DNA of 5,657 bases from an uncultured Victivallaceae bacterium (lineage in GTDB: Bacteria; Verrucomicrobiota; Lentisphaeria; Victivallales; Victivallaceae), in NCBI GenBank assembly GCA_934663655.1, contig CAKUKT010000186.1:1-5657 (forward strand), written 5' to 3'. The position numbers were made by a program, and so were the translations under genes. The stretch's first letter is position 1. Each line of letters begins with the position of its first letter. Below the pieces are notes generated by a model, which was not told where the DNA came from, did no database searches, and saw only the letters and a program-made list of their open reading frames with translations. Shown piece after piece: positions 1-5,657 of this stretch.

Positions 1-569
<569 letters not shown>

Positions 570-573
570 CGTT

Positions 574-579
574 CCCTCC
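574..579 (-). promoter_or_regulatory. Ribosome binding site of the pseudopilin gene
   Basis: GGAGGG on the minus strand, 4 bases before the ATG at 569. It supports the upstream start and hence the long leader. A competing, weaker option is a TTG at 446 preceded by GAGAGGG, which would give a conventional 12-residue leader. Confidence 0.65.
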
Positions 580-592
580 GTCGGTTGAAATT

Positions 593-2332
593 TCAACTGT
601 TGGCGACATCAAAGGCGAACACCCGGCTCCCGGAGTTCCCATACGTTTTGCCCAGAATAAGCCGCAATGCCGACGCCATCCTTCCGGAACCGTCGATCAC
701 TGCCAGCCGACGCCGGTTTCCGGAGACCTCCGCCAGCCGGTGCCACTCTCCTGAAAGATCGAGATAATCAAGTGAAAATGATTCGAATAACGTTCCCGGA
801 AGATGTAGTTCCGGCTGATCAAGCGTGCGCAGCGCCACTACATTTTTTTCCGGACGATTGAGATCGCTGTCGAAAACGATCCGGATCCGCCCCAGTTTCG
901 CCGGTTCTGCGAACCAATAGGTCGCCTGATCGCCGCTTTTCGCGCTCCAGGCATGATCCCCGTGGCGATCCGGACGATCGAATCCGTCGCGCAACGCCTC
1001 CGCATCGTTGCCATTGGAAACTTCCAGGCGCGCCCGGCGCGACAACTCCGGCACCCGGCGCCGCACTCCCGGCAGAAAGCAGTCATCCTCCAGCAATTGC
1101 TGCTGAAGTTCGTCAATCCGCCGACTGCCGACCTCCCGCGGCGACATTTCCTCGCGGATTCCCAGCGCCGCCGCCGTACCGCACGCCTGTCCCAGCGTCA
1201 TGCAGGTCGCCATCACCCGCGTCGAACTCAACGCCGCATGGCTCACGCTGATGTTTCTGCCCGCGAACATCAGATTGTCCACGTTTGCCGAATAAATACA
1301 CCGGTAAGGAATACCGAAGGGTTCCGGTACCGGAAGTGAAATATTCGGTTCTCCGTACCAGGCAAACCCTCCCGGATGATGGTCGTCAAGCGGCCAGCCG
1401 CCGTAGGCAATGATGTCGGCAAAACGTCCACCGCTCTGCACATCACGCTGATTGAGTATATAATCCCCCTCGTAACGGCGGCTCTCGCGTTTTCCCGGCA
1501 GAAACCCCAGCCATTCCAGCTGCCAGTTGGCGTTGCGTTCGCGATCGGGGGCGTAATTTTTCAAATAATCCCACACCCCGAGGGCGATCTCTATCAACTC
1601 GTGCCGGTTACGTTCGGCGTCGGCGATGGTGTTTCCCATGCCGCCGGTCTCCATCCACCAGAAATTTTCCAGTCCTTCGATCCGGTAGCCGCGGTGAGGA
1701 GGCAGCTGTTCCGGGGAGGTGAACTTCCTGGCCCAGTCCGGCGGCGTGAATTTCTGCGCGTCGCCAAGTTCCCGGGCCTGAATCAGGCAGCTTGACCCCA
1801 TCGTACAGGAATCCGCACGTTCCGGTTCGATCGACTCGCCGAACTCATGTCTCGACTCACGTCCATGGCGAAAACGTGCCCCGGAGAGCGAAGCCAGCAC
1901 GCTGTCTCCAGAACAATCCGCAAAAATCCGGGCGCGGATCTCCACCGGTTCGTAGGTCGTACTCTGCCAGCCACTCACCGAAGAGATCTTCCCGTCCTTC
2001 ATCTCCAGCGAATTGATCGAACAATTCAACACCAGTTCCAGACCGGGAGCATATTCGAGCGCGCCATACAGCACGCTGTCCCAGAGCGAAGGGGAAGCGC
2101 CGGGATTGCGGGCCAGATTTTCCAGCAGCAGCTCCTCGACGATACCGGTCTCCCGAACATCCTGTCCCTGAGCCCCGCAGATCCACATACGTACCTCGCT
2201 GGAAGCATTGCCGCCGGGCATCGGCCGATCGTGAACCAGCACGGTTTTCGCACCATGTCGCGACGCCGCCAGCGCCGCGGCAATGCCGGCCGGACCGCCG
2301 CCGACCACGCAGAAATCGACCTCTCTTTTCAC
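593..2332 (-). CDS. FAD-dependent oxidoreductase (FAD_oxidored-type) with extra C-terminal beta-rich domain
   Basis: This is a 579-residue flavoprotein. The N-terminal Rossmann motif is [17 protein letters not shown] (9-25), followed by the family-typical [16 protein letters not shown] (39-54). A second nucleotide-contact segment, [17 protein letters not shown] (136-152), and the C-terminal FAD-closing segment [21 protein letters not shown] (353-373) complete a fold of about 420 residues resembling the FAD_oxidored (PF12831) group. Residues about 435-579 are an extra domain ([14 protein letters not shown], then [19 protein letters not shown]) that reads like an F5/8-type C or galactose-binding jelly roll. 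There is no signal peptide, so a cytoplasmic location is likely. The start is GTG at 2332, two bases after the regulator's TAA. GGAGG at 2340-2344 sits 7 bases upstream, inside the regulator's last codons. Relatives often lie in carbohydrate-utilisation loci of Lentisphaerae and Planctomycetes; the substrate cannot be read from the sequence. The family is confident, the reaction is not known, and the C-terminal domain assignment is tentative. Confidence 0.92.
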   Translation of the reverse strand: MKREVDFCVVGGGPAGIAAALAASRHGAKTVLVHDRPMPGGNASSEVRMWICGAQGQDVRETGIVEELLLENLARNPGASPSLWDSVLYGALEYAPGLELVLNCSINSLEMKDGKISSVSGWQSTTYEPVEIRARIFADCSGDSVLASLSGARFRHGRESRHEFGESIEPERADSCTMGSSCLIQARELGDAQKFTPPDWARKFTSPEQLPPHRGYRIEGLENFWWMETGGMGNTIADAERNRHELIEIALGVWDYLKNYAPDRERNANWQLEWLGFLPGKRESRRYEGDYILNQRDVQSGGRFADIIAYGGWPLDDHHPGGFAWYGEPNISLPVPEPFGIPYRCIYSANVDNLMFAGRNISVSHAALSSTRVMATCMTLGQACGTAAALGIREEMSPREVGSRRIDELQQQLLEDDCFLPGVRRRVPELSRRARLEVSNGNDAEALRDGFDRPDRHGDHAWSAKSGDQATYWFAEPAKLGRIRIVFDSDLNRPEKNVVALRTLDQPELHLPGTLFESFSLDYLDLSGEWHRLAEVSGNRRRLAVIDGSGRMASALRLILGKTYGNSGSRVFAFDVANS

Positions 2333-2334
2333 AA

Positions 2335-3501
2335 TTACGCCTCCGGCAGAGTGATTTTCATCGGAATTTTCACCATTATCGGCTGATCAAGAGGATTTTC
2401 TCCAAGCCGACGGATCAGTTCGACGACCTCACGGCAGAGTACCCGACGCGAAAAGGATACAATCGCGTGTCGCGGTCGGCAGGGAACCATGAAGTCCGCG
2501 AATTCCACCACCTGAAATTCAGTATCCAGATCCGCTCCCGGAAATGCCAGATTGAATCCTTCGGCGATCCGCGTCCAGGAGATGGTGCCGTTCAGTATTA
2601 TACCCGGCCGTTTCGACCGCGGCAACGTCATGAGTTCTTCAAACACCGGTACCAGTGTTGCCGGTGCTTCGACTTCCCTCACCTCCGGCGTTCCCAGTCC
2701 GGCCGCCACCCGGAAATCGGTCGCCCCCTGAATCCGATCCCGGTACGGTTTGAATCCGAGGTGCGTCTCCGGGGAGGAAACCGCAGTGAAAACCATCACT
2801 TTTTCCCGATGTTTCGCCAGCAGCCGGGCGGCGATGTAACCACCGCAATAGTTGTCAGGAGTTACACAGCTGGAATCAAAATTTTTCTCACCGATACTGA
2901 AAAGCACCCGCGGGATTCTCAGATCCGGCCAGTCAAGATCATACGGATGAATGATATCCGGCATATAAATGGCTCCCACCGTGTTCAACGGGGTGCTGCC
3001 GGAGAGGATCTCCCGGATCCGTGCCGCGTTGCCGATCCGCAACCGCCAGCCGACCCGTTCGACCTCTTCCTGCATCAGACAGAGCACTTCGGTGTAAAGC
3101 GGGGAGTTTTCCGCCCGCTGCGGCGAATCGATGTGAAAAAGGAAATGGAGCAGTGGTTCCCGTTCCGCGACCGGACGATTGCCGCTGACGGCATTCTCTC
3201 CGGGAAGATCGGCGCGGACAATTCGATCCAGAGTATTGACGTACACTCCGCTGCCCCGTCGGCTCGAAACCAGACCGCTCTCCCGGAGCCGCCGCAACGC
3301 GGCACAGACCGTCGTCGGGGCGACCCGGTAATCGACCGCCAGCCGCCGGATCGACGGAATTTTTTTGCCGGTCAACCATTTTCCGGAACGAATATGTTCC
3401 GAGAAGAGTTCCGCAAGTTCTTTCGGCAGACGGCCGGAGGCGTGGGCCGAAGAGGTCCGTTCCGCCCCCTCCTCCGGCAGGTGCTTTTCATTCATCGCCA
3501 T
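2335..3501 (-). CDS. GntR-family transcriptional regulator with LacI-type ligand-binding domain
   Basis: This is a 388-residue regulator. Residues about 25-90 form a GntR winged helix: LPKELAELFSEHIRSGKW, then KIPSIRRLAVDYRVAPTTV, then LRRLRESGLVSSRRGSGVYV, which matches the family pattern of PS.R.LA...V...TV..AL..L...GL.....GSG. Residues about 117-388 look like a LacI/periplasmic-binding-protein fold. The diagnostic part is TPDNYCGGYIAARLLAKHREKVMVFT (in 214-239; the D-N-x-x-G-x-x-A-A pattern), with YRDRIQGATDF at 253-263 and a LacI-like end, NPLDQPIMVKIP. The architecture is that of AraR-like regulators, which bind a sugar or sugar derivative as effector; the actual ligand is unknown. The start at 3501 is chosen because GGAGG at 3511-3515 is 9 bases upstream; the next ATG (3495) would be 15 bases away. 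It is the first gene of a unit with the oxidoreductase and pseudopilin, and is likely to control itself and them through the repeat array at 3604-3653 (inference). Confidence 0.93.
   Translation of the reverse strand: MAMNEKHLPEEGAERTSSAHASGRLPKELAELFSEHIRSGKWLTGKKIPSIRRLAVDYRVAPTTVCAALRRLRESGLVSSRRGSGVYVNTLDRIVRADLPGENAVSGNRPVAEREPLLHFLFHIDSPQRAENSPLYTEVLCLMQEEVERVGWRLRIGNAARIREILSGSTPLNTVGAIYMPDIIHPYDLDWPDLRIPRVLFSIGEKNFDSSCVTPDNYCGGYIAARLLAKHREKVMVFTAVSSPETHLGFKPYRDRIQGATDFRVAAGLGTPEVREVEAPATLVPVFEELMTLPRSKRPGIILNGTISWTRIAEGFNLAFPGADLDTEFQVVEFADFMVPCRPRHAIVSFSRRVLCREVVELIRRLGENPLDQPIMVKIPMKITLPEA
2340..2344 (-). promoter_or_regulatory. Ribosome binding site deciding the GTG start of the oxidoreductase
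   Basis: GGAGG on the minus strand, 7 bases before GTG at 2332 and lying within the last codons of the regulator. The overlap of SD and upstream coding sequence suggests translation of the two genes is coupled. Confidence 0.75.
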
Positions 3502-3510
3502 TCTCGCTTT

Positions 3511-3515
3511 CCTCC
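3511..3515 (-). promoter_or_regulatory. Ribosome binding site of the regulator
   Basis: GGAGG on the minus strand with a 9-base spacer to ATG at 3501. It favours 3501 over the in-frame ATG at 3495. Confidence 0.7.
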
Positions 3516-3565
3516 ATCGCCGAACCGGAAAATTCCAGTTTCAGGCGCTGTGTTATCTGCTGATA

Positions 3566-3594
3566 AGTATGATGGTTTTCCATACGGATGACAA
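3566..3594 (-). promoter_or_regulatory. Sigma70-like promoter of the regulator-oxidoreductase-pseudopilin unit
   Basis: On the minus strand, TTGTCA at 3589-3594 (5 of 6 to consensus -35) is followed after exactly 17 bases by CATACT at 3566-3571 (4 of 6 to -10). Transcription would begin near 3559, leaving an untranslated leader of about 58 bases before the regulator ATG. It is the only well-spaced pair found between the upstream terminator and the regulator. It is a pattern match, not an experimentally mapped start. Confidence 0.55.
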
Positions 3595-3603
3595 TACACT
3601 CCG

Positions 3604-3627
3604 GTGATAAAAGCGCTTTTTCATCAC
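3604..3627. promoter_or_regulatory. Dyad-symmetric candidate operator
   Basis: A perfect 12-bp palindrome AAAAGCGCTTTT (3609-3620) is flanked by GTGAT at 3604-3608 and ATCAC at 3623-3627, whose shared centre is one base off the core's centre. A CG-containing central dyad of this size is typical of LacI- and GntR-class operators. It begins 10 bases upstream of the -35 box, centred near -55 relative to the inferred transcription start. The regulator encoded just downstream is the natural candidate to bind it (inference). Confidence 0.5.
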
Positions 3628-3653
3628 ACTTTCCGGAGTTTTCATCACACTTT
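3618..3653. repeat. Two perfect 15-bp direct repeats 21 bp apart, upstream of the regulator promoter
   Basis: TTTTCATCACACTTT occurs at 3618-3632 and again at 3639-3653, separated by CCGGAG. The 21-bp period is two helical turns, so both copies face the same side of the DNA. The promoter-proximal copy also supplies the right arm of the dyad at 3604-3627. The array therefore reads as three related half-sites, two direct and one inverted. Binding by the neighbouring GntR/LacI-type regulator or another factor is inferred. Confidence 0.65.
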
Positions 3654-3695
3654 GATGCCAACCGGACGGGTTGAGCCCCAGTTTGTGCCGAACAC

Positions 3696-3734
3696 AAAAA
3701 CCGGCCGGGCGAAATCACTTTCGCCCGGCCGGTT
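3696..3734 (-). terminator. Rho-independent terminator of the epimerase-phosphatase unit
   Basis: A perfect 16-bp inverted repeat (arms 3699-3714 and 3719-3734, GC-rich core CCGGCCGGGCG) encloses a 4-base loop. Read on the minus strand, the stem runs into TTTTT (3700-3696). It begins 29 bases after the phosphatase stop codon. No T-tract follows on the plus strand, so it acts in the minus direction and separates the two transcription units. Confidence 0.88.
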
Positions 3735-3763
3735 CGTTGATCAGATCGATGATGCGGAACTTT

Positions 3764-4216
3764 TCAGCACAGTCCGATTACTTCGGCAGCAAGTTCATCG
3801 AGCGCCCCCTTCATCGCCTTGAAAACCCGCTGGTAGACAACCAGATCTCCGCCGTAGGGATCCGGCACATCGCCGCCGTCTCCCAGCAGCAACCGGCATT
3901 TGGCGGCCGCCTCCGGCGCGATCGCCTCCACCGCGCGGCGGTGGCCGGAACTCATCGCCACAATCAGGTCGTAATTTCCGGCAAGTTCAGCTGTAAAAGG
4001 CCGACTGCGGAATGCGGTTCCGTCAATTCCCAGCGATTCCAGCACCGCCGCCGCTCCTTTCGAAAGCCGCACCCCCGGAAATGCGCTGATCCCGGCGGAA
4101 CCGACGACGATATCCCCACGTCCGGCACGACGGCAGAGTTCCCGCAGATAGAGTTCCGCCATCGGACTGCGGCAGCTGTTGCCGGTACAGACAAACAATA
4201 CCCGCTGCGGCGTCAT
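3764..4216 (-). CDS. Low-molecular-weight protein phosphatase, YwlE-like
   Basis: At 150 residues this is the normal length for the LMW-PTP family. The N-terminal P-loop is VCTGNSCRSPMAE (9-21), with nucleophile Cys10, Asn13, Cys15, phosphate-binding Arg16 and Ser17. The general-acid loop DPYGG is at 119-123 (Asp119), and the family core GSAGI lies at 39-43. The enzyme dephosphorylates through a cysteinyl-phosphate intermediate in the cytoplasm. The DPYGG...VY loop and CTGN P-loop resemble Bacillus YwlE, an arginine phosphatase whose specificity depends on Thr at the P-loop position occupied here by Ser14, so phosphoarginine or phosphotyrosine specificity is open. A homologous protein-tyrosine phosphatase of a capsule system is the alternative, but no kinase or polymer genes are nearby. 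Its ATG overlaps the epimerase stop as ATGA with no clear Shine-Dalgarno, implying translational coupling. A strong terminator follows. Confidence 0.93.
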   Translation of the reverse strand: MTPQRVLFVCTGNSCRSPMAELYLRELCRRAGRGDIVVGSAGISAFPGVRLSKGAAAVLESLGIDGTAFRSRPFTAELAGNYDLIVAMSSGHRRAVEAIAPEAAAKCRLLLGDGGDVPDPYGGDLVVYQRVFKAMKGALDELAAEVIGLC

Positions 4217-4917
4217 GCCCGGCCGCCGTCGTGGTTGTGGCGGCCGCGTAGTTCCTCCACGGCCGCCGCCATTCCCCGGGGATGGCGGAAAAAGGCGGTT
4301 CCCGCCACCAGCAGATTCGCTCCGGCGGCAATCACCCGGGGAGCAGTGAGCGCATCGACACCGCCGTCGACCTCAAGCTGGACATGAAGTCCGCGCCGGT
4401 CGATTTCCCGCTTGAAAGCGGTGATCTTCGGCAGCTGGTCAGCCATGAAGCTCTGCCCCCCGAATCCGGGCTCCACCGTCATCACCAGCACCAGATCGAT
4501 CGCCCCCAGGTAAGGAAACAACGCCTCCGCCGGAGTCCCGGGACGCAACGACATGCCGACCGTGCAACCCGCCTCGCGGATTGCCCGGATTACCGTTTCC
4601 GGCTCCTCCTTGGATTCAACGTGAAAGGTGAGATGATCGGCCCCGGCGGCCGCAAAAGTTGCCGCGTAACGCGCCGGTTCCTCAATCATCAGGTGGGTGT
4701 CAAACAGCAGCTCCGAACGACTGCGCAAACTCTTGAGCACCGGTTGTCCAAACGAGAGGTTCGGCACCAGGTGGCCATCCATTACGTCCAGATGCAGCAT
4801 ATCCGCCCCGGCGGCGGCCGCCGCGGCGATCTCTTCGCCGAGCCGACTGAAATCAGCGGCAAGCAGCGAAGGTGAAAGCATGACTTTATCAATGGGTAAT
4901 TCGCGAATGTCGCGCAT
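4213..4917 (-). CDS. rpe: Ribulose-phosphate 3-epimerase
   Basis: This cytoplasmic enzyme interconverts D-ribulose 5-phosphate and D-xylulose 5-phosphate in the pentose phosphate pathway. All expected motifs of the TIM barrel are present: SPSLLAADF (15-23), HLDVMDGHLVPN (42-53) with metal/catalytic His42 and Asp44, FDTHLMIE with His75, HVES (99-102), the phosphate loop VEPGFGGQSF (148-157) and EVDGG (182-186) with Asp184. The length of 234 residues is slightly above the usual 215-225 because of a 12-residue N-terminal extension before MLSPSLL. The extension is kept because GGAG (4925-4928) lies 7 bases before the ATG at 4917, while the internal ATG at 4881 has no Shine-Dalgarno. The C-terminus ends in a short basic/acidic tail (RGRHNHDGGRA). 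It lies 72 bases after the DUF1805 gene with no T-tailed terminator between them, so readthrough is plausible. Its last codons overlap the phosphatase start. Confidence 0.97.
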   Translation of the reverse strand: MRDIRELPIDKVMLSPSLLAADFSRLGEEIAAAAAAGADMLHLDVMDGHLVPNLSFGQPVLKSLRSRSELLFDTHLMIEEPARYAATFAAAGADHLTFHVESKEEPETVIRAIREAGCTVGMSLRPGTPAEALFPYLGAIDLVLVMTVEPGFGGQSFMADQLPKITAFKREIDRRGLHVQLEVDGGVDALTAPRVIAAGANLLVAGTAFFRHPRGMAAAVEELRGRHNHDGGRA

Positions 4918-4924
4918 GGTTTTT

Positions 4925-4928
4925 CTCC
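4925..4928 (-). promoter_or_regulatory. Ribosome binding site deciding the rpe start
   Basis: GGAG on the minus strand, 7 bases before ATG at 4917. No comparable site precedes the alternative ATG at 4881, which supports the 12-residue N-terminal extension of the epimerase. Confidence 0.55.
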
Positions 4929-4989
4929 GTTTCCGTCAGATATTCCGCTTTTTTTTGTTCACCCCGGGTGATCCACCCTCTTCCGCCGG

Positions 4990-5271
4990 TCACTTCATCA
5001 GCAACAGCGCTTCCCGGCCGGTCATTCCCGGACGCACCCCGAGCGCCGCAGCCGGAGAGGAGACTTCCCTGACCTCAGCCTCGCACATCTCCTGAAAGTT
5101 TTTCACTCCACAGACTATCGCCATCGGATATCCGAACTTCTCCGCGGTGGCAATATTGAGGTATCCGCATCCGAGGGCGCCATTAGCCCCCCGGATCACC
5201 AGCAGTAGTTCGTTTCCCAGGCGGATCGAACTACCGTAAAAAGGCTCATCGTTGAGATAGATCAATTCCAT
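4990..5271 (-). CDS. DUF1805 family protein of unknown function
   Basis: This is a small protein of about 93 residues. It shows the DUF1805 (PF08827, YunC-like) pattern: a central CGYLNIATAEKFG block, then AIVCGVKNFQEM and a C-terminal segment EVREVSSPAAALGVRPGMTGREAL. No membrane segment or signal peptide is visible, so it is probably a soluble cytoplasmic protein; no biochemical role can be read from the sequence. The start is set at ATG 5271 because GGGAAG (5277-5282) is 5 bases upstream. An in-frame GTG at 5277, which would overlap the preceding stop as GTGA and add two residues, has the purines directly abutting it and is less likely. The preceding gene ends 2 bases earlier, so the two are almost certainly cotranscribed. 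Confidence 0.85.
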   Translation of the reverse strand: MELIYLNDEPFYGSSIRLGNELLLVIRGANGALGCGYLNIATAEKFGYPMAIVCGVKNFQEMCEAEVREVSSPAAALGVRPGMTGREALLLMK

Positions 5272-5273
5272 GG

Positions 5274-5657
5274 TCACTTCCCGGTATTGTCGTTGCCGCT
5301 TTCACCCCGACGCACCGCCTGAACGAAAAACTCCAGATTGCTGCGCCAGAACCCGGACGGAACATCCGATTTCAGCGCCGGGTCATCGAAGTTCTTATTC
5401 ATCAACGCATAATAGAAGCGAAGATTGTCGAATTTGATCCGAGAACTCAGCGCCGAAAAGAACGCCTTCTCCAACCGCTGATCCTTGAGCGTAAACGTCC
5501 CTTCCTGACCACGCGCTGTCCGGAACCGCAACCGATTGCCCGGCGCAATCTCCGTCACCTCTCCCACCTGCCGACCGATCTGAAGCGAAAAAGTGTTGCC
5601 TGTGGTGACCTTTTTGAGCTCCGCCACCAAACCGGAAAGCTTTTCCGCCTCCCGCGG
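5274..5657 (-). CDS. Unrecognised protein, C-terminal 127 residues only (5' end outside window)
   Basis: The frame is open from the right window edge to a TGA at 5274-5276, with no stop in the nine codons before the first possible start (a TTG at 5630). The gene therefore most likely begins beyond the window. The visible part opens with a charged helix (EAEKLSGLVAELKKV), then a beta-rich stretch (TFSLQIGRQVGEVTEI, NRLRFRTARGQEGTFTL) that could be a small barrel or SH3-like fold. It continues with an aromatic helical segment (LRFYYALMNKNF, SGFWRSNLEFFVQAVRR) and a polar tail, GESGNDNTGK. I do not recognise the family. The tight junction with the DUF1805 gene suggests they are translated together. 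It is real by frame length, codon pattern matching its neighbours and operon packing. Confidence 0.75.
   Translation of the reverse strand, partial: PREAEKLSGLVAELKKVTTGNTFSLQIGRQVGEVTEIAPGNRLRFRTARGQEGTFTLKDQRLEKAFFSALSSRIKFDNLRFYYALMNKNFDDPALKSDVPSGFWRSNLEFFVQAVRRGESGNDNTGK

Larger units (their letters stand above)
3502..3763. other. Intergenic control region between the two transcription units
   Basis: This 262-base gap is the longest non-coding stretch. From the phosphatase side it holds the terminator hairpin (3696-3734), the direct repeats and dyad (3604-3653), the -35/-10 pair (3566-3594), an untranslated leader and the regulator's Shine-Dalgarno. No credible gene is present in it. 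Confidence 0.8.

Noticed and set aside
2467..3591. 374-codon open frame on the plus strand opposite the regulator
   Set aside because: It is antisense to a gene with clear GntR and LacI motifs, its product is rich in Arg/Pro/His with no recognisable domain, and such long antisense frames are common in GC-rich DNA.
3604..3627. CRP-type site (TGTGA-N6-TCACA) at the dyad
   Set aside because: The GTGAT and ATCAC arms are 14 bases apart, far wider than the 6 to 8 expected for CRP/FNR sites, so a LacI/GntR-type operator fits better.
3488..3718. 76-codon minus-strand frame overlapping the regulator start
   Set aside because: It would begin in the loop of the terminator hairpin, has no Shine-Dalgarno, runs through the promoter region, and its end overlaps the regulator's first codons.
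3696..3734. Bidirectional terminator
   Set aside because: Only the minus-strand side has a T-tract; the plus-strand side runs into CGTTGATC, and there is no plus-strand gene to terminate.
3671..4387. 238-codon plus-strand frame opposite the phosphatase
   Set aside because: It crosses the terminator hairpin and two motif-confirmed genes, and its translation is Arg/Ser/Pro-rich without a fold signature.

Overview
The window (5657 bases, GC-rich, every supported gene on the minus strand) looks like a chromosomal piece of a Lentisphaerae bacterium of the Victivallis type, or a close relative in the Planctomycetes-Verrucomicrobia group. The reasons are a pseudopilin of the [19 protein letters not shown] class with an unusually long leader, a GntR-headed/LacI-bodied regulator, and a polysaccharide-locus-style FAD oxidoreductase packed into one unit. 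Taxonomy is inferred from gene style only.

Reading in the direction of transcription (high to low coordinates), the first block is a housekeeping-like cluster. It holds the C-terminal part of an unrecognised protein (5274-5657, cut by the window edge), a small DUF1805 protein (4990-5271), ribulose-phosphate 3-epimerase (4213-4917) and a low-molecular-weight protein phosphatase with a YwlE-like P-loop (3764-4216). The epimerase and phosphatase share an ATGA stop/start. The block closes with a strong intrinsic terminator (16-bp perfect stem, TTTTT tail) at 3696-3734.

The 262-base gap 3502-3763 then carries a well-formed sigma70-like promoter (TTGTCA, 17 bp, CATACT; minus strand). Just upstream is a compact repeat/dyad array: two perfect 15-bp direct repeats exactly 21 bp apart, the promoter-proximal copy also forming one arm of a dyad around AAAAGCGCTTTT. 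This is the best operator candidate in the window.

The promoter drives a second, accessory block. It consists of a GntR/LacI-type sugar-sensing regulator (2335-3501), an FAD-dependent oxidoreductase with an extra C-terminal beta-rich domain (593-2332, GTG start, 2 bases after the regulator stop) and, 23 bases further, a pseudopilin (1-569, cut by the left window edge). The inferred logic is a self-contained substrate-response cassette in which one effector-sensing regulator controls one oxidoreductase and one cell-surface or secretion pseudopilin. The pairing of a dedicated regulator and enzyme with a pseudopilin is the most interesting biology here.

No RNA genes, CRISPR arrays, insertion sequences or transfer scars were seen. 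No gene-free stretch exceeds 300 bases.
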